Shown here one piece after another: positions 59,161 to 64,000 of a DNA stretch of 64,000 nucleotides. The notes below the pieces were generated by a model. The model made no database searches, was not told the origin of the DNA, and saw only the letters and a list, made by a program, of their open reading frames with translations. This DNA comes from Torreya grandis (lineage: Eukaryota; Streptophyta; Pinopsida; Cupressales; Taxaceae). A program made the position numbers and the translations under genes. Location: contig JARHVA010004808.1 in the NCBI GenBank assembly GCA_037957365.1, forward strand, positions 62,001 to 126,000, read 5' to 3'. Position 1 is the stretch's first letter; every line of letters starts with the position of its first letter.

Positions 59161-59599
59161 ATCTACTGTGTGGAGTAATTTGTGTATGTATATGCTTGTG
59201 TAGTGATGCTATGAATATATGGCACCATCTGTGATGCCCTATGAACTGTAGGGGTCTTAGGAACCCAACTGATAGAGTAAGTTATAGGCGATGTAGGTGC
59301 CCTATGTTGAGAACCCTGGGAACCCAATAATATTAACATAACATAAACTAAGTAGAGGGAGTTCCTATAGAATTTGTGACATATCTCTGACACATGGGTC
59401 TCTCTAATAATGGTCTTCGTTGTAGAGTATGTGTATGTGTTGATACCGTAGAAGTAGACCTCTACTGTACTGTTGGATCTACTAAACTCTATGATGTATG
59501 CATAAGAACTATACTCTAAGATTTAACTTATATCTATGTAATATCTAGTAAAGGTGTTGGAATTATAACTGGAACTACGTATGGGATGGGTAGAGGCTA

Positions 59600-60060
59600 C
59601 TCCCATGGGAGCCCCTCAACTTTGACCACTTGATTTTCATGTATATACTTGAAGCATATGTGCACTATAGAAGGGATGGATCAGAGTTGCTGTAACCATG
59701 GCCTACCCAATAACATATCAAATACACATGCACTAGGTACTACTAGGAATCGAGTGGCTATATGTGCTGGTCTAACCTATAATGGAAGCAAAATCTCTTC
59801 GATGGAGCTTTGAATGTGACCACTGAAACCATTGATGACTATGTCTGTGGGGAATATATCTGACTCTAATCACCCCAAATGCTATAAAAGTGTCATAGTG
59901 CACATGTTAATGCTTGACCCGTTGTCAACCATGACACTGTGGATAGGATGGTGGTCTATGTATGGTTGTATAAATAGTGCATGTAAATCTATATCATCAT
60001 CGATAATCTCCTACTCTGAGAATGTGATGAGTGGTCTAGGTGGAACTGTAGTTGGTACAT
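59600..60060 (-). pseudogene. Protease region of element E
   Basis: The minus strand reads IDHHPIHSVMVDNGSSINMC (catalytic Asp in VDNGSS near 59911-59930), then FSGHIQSSIEEILLPL and ACVFDMLLGRPWLQQL near 59700. These are the aspartic protease and the following conserved block of plant Ty3 elements. Asn replaces the usual Ser/Thr/Gly after Asp, as is common in TAT-type elements. Several in-frame stops are present. Confidence 0.7.
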
Positions 60061-60312
60061 GCTAATAATATTGTGCAATGGATGTGCCTCCTCTGTAACT
60101 GTATGATATGAATCTAGTGGTGGATGTGCTTGATATGTGTAGTGAACATCGGATGTGCCCCCTGCGTTATTTGTTTTATGTTTTGGAAATGGATCTGAGA
60201 ATATCTTTAGTGCCTTAGCTTCTGTTTGTTGTGTTTTTAGTGCCTATGTGGGTGTGCCCACATCAATAATATTAGTCTCAATCAGATCTTGTACCTTATG
60301 CTTTAGGATTAT

Positions 60313-60354
60313 ACATCTATTTGTTGTATGGCTTGGTGCCCTGTGATATTCGCA
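60313..60354 (-). other. CHHC knuckle-like motif of element E
   Basis: The minus strand reads CEYHRAPSHTTNRC followed by IILKHKVQDLIE. All four ligands of CX2HX4HX4C are intact. It is the same variant as in element C. Confidence 0.7.
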
Positions 60355-60599
60355 TAATGCATTAGAATCATAATTCTTTGGAAGAGGTCATGTTGTATCA
60401 AACTCTTTAATGGGAGGGAGAGATATGACATTACATTCCAAGAGCTGCTGCAAAACCCATGCTAGTGACTCTGGAAGGTTAGTGAAGATTCAACGCTGAG
60501 GAGTGGATAAAACCAATCTAGGAGATGGCTCAGAAGTTGCATTGATTGTGGCCTTTTGATCACTCTTGGTCTCAGTGGCCTTTACCTTGTATGAAGGTT

Positions 60600-60857
60600 T
60601 ATTTGAGCTCTTAATAGTTGATTCTTATCCATTGGTATACTTGAATTTTTCCATTGATATGAGCTAGACCTCTCTTTCTTTGACTGTGGCACAAATTTGT
60701 AAATGTAAGAAACTTCTTGAACAAGTTAGCTTTGTATAATAATGGTAAAATACTTTGTTTAAATATGTTTTGAAGCTCTCTGTTTGTCATGGGGCTAGTC
60801 AATTTTGTTAATATAGTCTTGTATCGTAAGACATAATCTGCAATAGGCTCATTTGAC
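60600..60857 (-). pseudogene. gag of element E, C-terminal part
   Basis: The minus frame begins KSNEPIADYVLRYKTI and continues MTNRELQNIFKQSILPLLYK. The KSNE..x.YV.R block is the later half of the gag core. It is separated from the first half by the LINE at 60868-62525. Confidence 0.65.
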
Positions 60858-60867
60858 TTTTGTTTTA

Positions 60868-62525
60868 GATTAAGGTAAAAGCAGGTTTTGAAGGGGCCCC
60901 GAAACCCTTTACATCAAAAGAGAGATAAACCTTTAAGCACAACCCAGTTTCTAAAAAGAAACTTGAAACCAGAAAAAGCAAAACTAGGTTAAACAGGAAT
61001 CTGAAAACAACAAAAAAGATCAGATGTAACCGCTGACAAAACACGAAACGGAACACCATCAGACAGGATCAGCATCCTACAAAACCTCCCATACAAATGA
61101 GTTTTTTTTTTTTACATGATTGAAGATTCATATCTAGAGGGGGGACCAAAGGCTTAGACTCTTAACTGCTGTCCATCCATCCTCTACCTTAGCTGCCTCA
61201 GCAATCCATGCCTCAGTAGACAATGATCCATGAAGCCCAGGGGACACAAATGCCTCAGCAGAATCCTTATGAAAACCAGCCAAAGACTGGCTCCTAGGAA
61301 GTTCCTCCAAAACAGGGGAAGAGACCAAAGCCTCCTCAACAACTGGCTCAGAAAGATCACTAATCCCGGTCACCACAGGACGTTCAATAGAATCTTTCCC
61401 CAGCGAATCCTCCTCAACCATCGGCTCGGAATGGATACTACCTTCATTCGCGGGATCAGCGTGAGCTTCCACGGGTTGTTTAGCTAAGTAATGTTCGGAT
61501 GAAATCTCAGACCACCAAGAAGGTGTTCGTCTGAATTTTGATTTCCCAGCCGTACAACGAGCAGCAATATGACCCGTCAGGTGGCACTTTCTGCACCGAA
61601 AAGGTAAGCCCTCAAAATCCAACATTTGTGTCCAAGTACCCCTTGGGGAATCCAAACAAATCTCCTCAGGAAGGCCCTTAGAAACATCCACTTCAACCAT
61701 TAAGTGTGCGTAGGTCGAATGGTAACAATCCAAAGTATTTTCATCCACAAATAAAAAATGTCCTATAGCATTTTCGATGGTTTTAAAAACCAATTCATCC
61801 AAAGATGTATTGGTAGATTAGGGAGCCGAACCCAGATAGGGATCTTGTTAAAGGTTTCCATAAGAGGATTAAAATCCATATGCCACCATTTGGCCATGAG
61901 AGGATATTTGCCCTGCCATAAAAAGTTATTGTTGCACAAGATTATCCTCCTGTCCTCGGAGCTTTGGAAGAAAGCTATAAAGAAACCTTTAACGCATGGG
62001 AAGATTTCGACATTTTCTTCAATAAGTGGCAACCAGGTCCTGGAGATCCAGCCATGTAGATCTGCGAGAGAGGGCCAAAAGCCACGAAAACAAAAAATAA
62101 CAGCCTGAGAAGATAGATCTTCTACCGTTCGAAGATTTCGTCAACTGTTTCAGGATCTAGAGTTATCCTAGCAAGTTTTATAGCACTTACAGGCGAAACA
62201 TGAAAAAACCCAGATGATGCATGAGGAAGAACATCATGTAATCTGGCTTCGAAAGCAGCCACATCAGCACAAGTTTGTCCCCTGGAGCCTAGGCTTGAAC
62301 CATGAATAGGAGAACCTTTAGCAAAATACGTAGCTGGGATAGAGCCCCCATCTGCTGAAAAAATCATAATAGGGGCGATCTGAACCCTTCCCCCACACAC
62401 AGAGGGTGACCCTCCCATAGCGTTCACCGTATCCACGCCTGCCTCCGATTCCACGGCTACCGGCTTCAAATTTTGATGTCGCACGTGCGGGATCCAAAGC
62501 AGCTATCTGCATTGTATACGTTGAA
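60868..62525 (-). mobile_element. ORF1-only LINE (L1-like), inserted in gag
   Basis: A 1.66-kb insertion is flanked by exact 10-bp duplications TTTTGTTTTA (60858-60867 and 62526-62535). On the minus strand the gag frame stops at one copy and resumes at the other, so the insertion borders are secure. It holds an L1-type ORF1 and then about 250 bases of 3' sequence, with an A-run (T-run on plus, about 61100-61112) inside. No endonuclease or reverse transcriptase is present. It was presumably moved in trans by an autonomous LINE. Confidence 0.8.
61134..62484 (-). pseudogene. LINE ORF1 protein (DUF4283, CCHC), frame-broken
   Basis: Three overlapping minus frames cover one protein. 62122-62484 is the N-terminal part. 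61763-62032 has the DUF4283 core with KYPLMAKWWHMDFNPLMETF and KIPIWVRLPNLPIHLW. 61134-61802 continues (GLPEEICLDSPRG) to a zinc knuckle CRKCHLTGHIAARC (zf-CCHC_4 type) and a polar Glu/Ser-rich tail. This is the usual layout of plant L1-like ORF1, an RNA-binding protein. Frameshifts near 61780 and 62040-62120 separate the parts. Confidence 0.82.
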
Positions 62526-62950
62526 TTTTGTTTTAACACTGCCACATGAGCGTATGGTATCTTATCATTGATATTGATGGAGAAATGTGATAAGAACATT
62601 GCATCCAAAGGATTAAATTCTATGATAGATTGGTTTTGTAAATCATATAACCATTGTACGACATAATTCTTTAGATTGCATGGAAACAACTTTGTGAGAA
62701 GCCATTCGTTGGACACATAGTCCAAGCATGCTACATGAAAAGATCTGAGATGATGCTCTGGGTCACCCTTGCTATCATATAATGTAAGTTTGGGTGCCAA
62801 GAAATTGGATGGCAAGGGAGTCGACATTATGTGATGTGTCAAAAGTGTATGCAAGAGAATATTAGAATCCAAGGCATGTGATGGCCTAGTGGCTCCCTTC
62901 TCAAGTTGTTACATTTTAGACTACAGAGTATGAATCTTATGTGCAAGGGA
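62526..62950 (-). pseudogene. gag of element E, N-terminal part
   Basis: The frame from 62872 reads MDSNILLHTLLTHHIMSTPL, then FLAPKLTLYDSKGDPEHHLR and PCNLKNYVVQWLYDLQ, the first half of a plant Ty3 gag (YDGxxDPxxHLxxF, then W-x-x-x-L). It is cut at the LINE target site. Beyond that, the open frame into the LINE (62318-62525) is an artefact. Confidence 0.72.
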
Positions 62951-63591
62951 TTGGATATCTGGAGTGGAGGAACTAGTCACAAGAGGTGTAACTGTCACTG
63001 AAAGTTGTTAAATTACAATTTTAGGTTGTGCTAGTTGAGTTGGCCCCACTGTAGGTGTAATAACGTTATTAACTGGGGGGATTGAAGATTGACATTGTTT
63101 ATTTTTTGTAGTTCTTCCTAAATAATAATGATGAAGTCATCTTGTATATTTGTATGTTTCGACACAAAAACTTTTATTTTTTGCTTATCGATCTCATCAA
63201 ATATGTTGGTAAATTTTGCCATTGTAGTTTGGAAGGTAGGAAAACAAGTTTTGTATATTTTGAACCATTTAAGAATGTTAATATAAGAAAGATTTCAAAA
63301 AAGAAATATGGAAGCAAATCTAATATTTTGGAACTAAAATTTGAGTATAAATAAGAAAATAATACAAACCCTAGGTGTGTCTAGGGTTAGGGTTTTTTAA
63401 ATTAGGGTTGTTTGCAAAGATTTGAATTATATTTAAATAAATGAAACCCTAATATGAGATTGATTTAATGAGCTAGGTGCTACCAAGAAAATAAAAAAAT
63501 AGAAGTATGTAACCCTAATTTAGTGCACAAAAAATTAAATAATACAAACTAGAGTTTTAAACAATATTCGAAGTGAGTCAGATTCATCAAA
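62951..63591 (-). other. 5' leader of element E
   Basis: Lies between gag and the 5' LTR. No sustained frame. The bases next to the LTR on the minus strand read TTTGATGAATCTGAC; I cannot match them to a tRNA end with confidence. Confidence 0.45.
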
Positions 63592-64000
63592 TGTTTTAAC
63601 TTTTTAGGGTTTTACTAGTGTAAATACTATGTTAGATTAAAGGGTTGAGTTATCTAAATCAATGAAATGATATGCAATAAATAACCATTAATCTATTACA
63701 AAATTTGACTTGCTTTGACTTTTTAAAAATAGTAATAAATATGTGCAAACAAACACTTATTTGAAAAAAGTCTGTTGTAAAAGATCTAAGTACTAAAAAT
63801 TATGTTATGTATAGGTCTAAGTGTCATATATAGGATCTCTGAGTCAGATCCATCTCTAAATAGCCATGCCCAACTTGAATAGTAGTGTCATGTGGCTCTA
63901 ACGCCCTGAAAATGGCACTAGTATCCTGTGTGCAGGATCGTTCCTAAATTTTGGGTGTTCCTATGCTTGTGTTTCTAGGTTTTATTCCTGCACACATGAA
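63592..64000 (-). repeat. 5' LTR of element E, cut by window end
   Basis: Plus-strand reading begins TGTTTTAACTTTTTAGGG and follows 55161-55570 closely to the last base. The outer end and its target duplication are outside the window. Confidence 0.85.

Larger units (their letters stand above)
55161..64000 (-). mobile_element. Element E: Ty3-type LTR element, runs past window end
   Basis: The 3' LTR is 55161-56370 and the 5' LTR starts at 63592 and is cut by the window. A purine tract (AAAGGGGGACAAA on the minus strand) lies directly against the 3' LTR. Gag (62526-62950 and 60600-60857, split by a LINE), a CHHC motif (60313-60354) and protease (59600-60060) read on the minus strand in that order. 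No reverse transcriptase or integrase was seen in the remaining 2.7 kb before the 3' LTR. The gag/CHHC/VDNGSS pattern fits a TAT-type lineage. Confidence 0.8.

Overview
This is a transposon-dominated window of a large plant nuclear genome. It is AT-rich, has no dense set of cellular genes, and almost every recognisable coding trace is a decayed retrotransposon. Plant-type features include LTRs starting TGTAATGTCCCC, primer-binding sites matching initiator tRNA-Met (TGGTATCAGAG), a chromovirus with a C-terminal chromodomain, a Tork/Tnt1-like Copia element and a plant-type LINE ORF1. Old LTR pairs, long LTRs and deep nesting suggest a conifer or other gymnosperm; that last step is inference.

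Layout. Bases 1-1539 hold nothing recognisable. Bases 1545-34319 are one old LTR element (outer element, + strand, TSD GATAG/AATAG) that has taken insertions at three places. Element 1 (6485-16529, - strand, Ty3 chromovirus, TSD CATTG/CATTA) itself carries a 2.9-kb solo LTR (12169-15046) inside its gag. Element C (17171-27339, + strand, Ty3-type, gag but almost no pol, TSD ATTGT/ATTGC) follows. A Copia element (28356-33916, - strand, TSD TATTC) sits inside the outer element's 3' LTR. A second, inverted copy of the 2.8-kb solo LTR lies at 35228-38051 (perfect TSD ATGTT).

Bases 38057-42024 and 47429-49997 look like lower-copy DNA. They hold one candidate exon and two decayed exon-like pieces of an NFX1-type zinc-finger gene. 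Between them is element D (about 42025-47428, + strand): gag plus a long run of unrecognised open frames, no pol, and a 43-bp foldback in its 5' LTR. A solo LTR (50003-51105, TSD GTGTG) is followed by weakly interpretable DNA to about 54.2 kb. Next come a tandem LTR/leader array (54217-55160) and element E (55161 to beyond the window end, - strand: gag and protease, no reverse transcriptase seen). Element E's gag is split by an ORF1-only LINE (60868-62525, 10-bp TSD).

No element here has an intact protein set. The points most worth following are: short palindromic motifs amplified inside several LTR families, one of them (ACCGACGTCGGT) shared by a Ty3-type and a Copia element and also amplified inside Copia coding sequence; a stem-loop (CTACAT...ATGTAG) shared by several LTR families; the unexplained long ORFs of element D; triplicated CX2HX4HX4C knuckles in element C; and the repeated occurrence of elements with gag but no pol. 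All boundaries and comparisons were made by eye.
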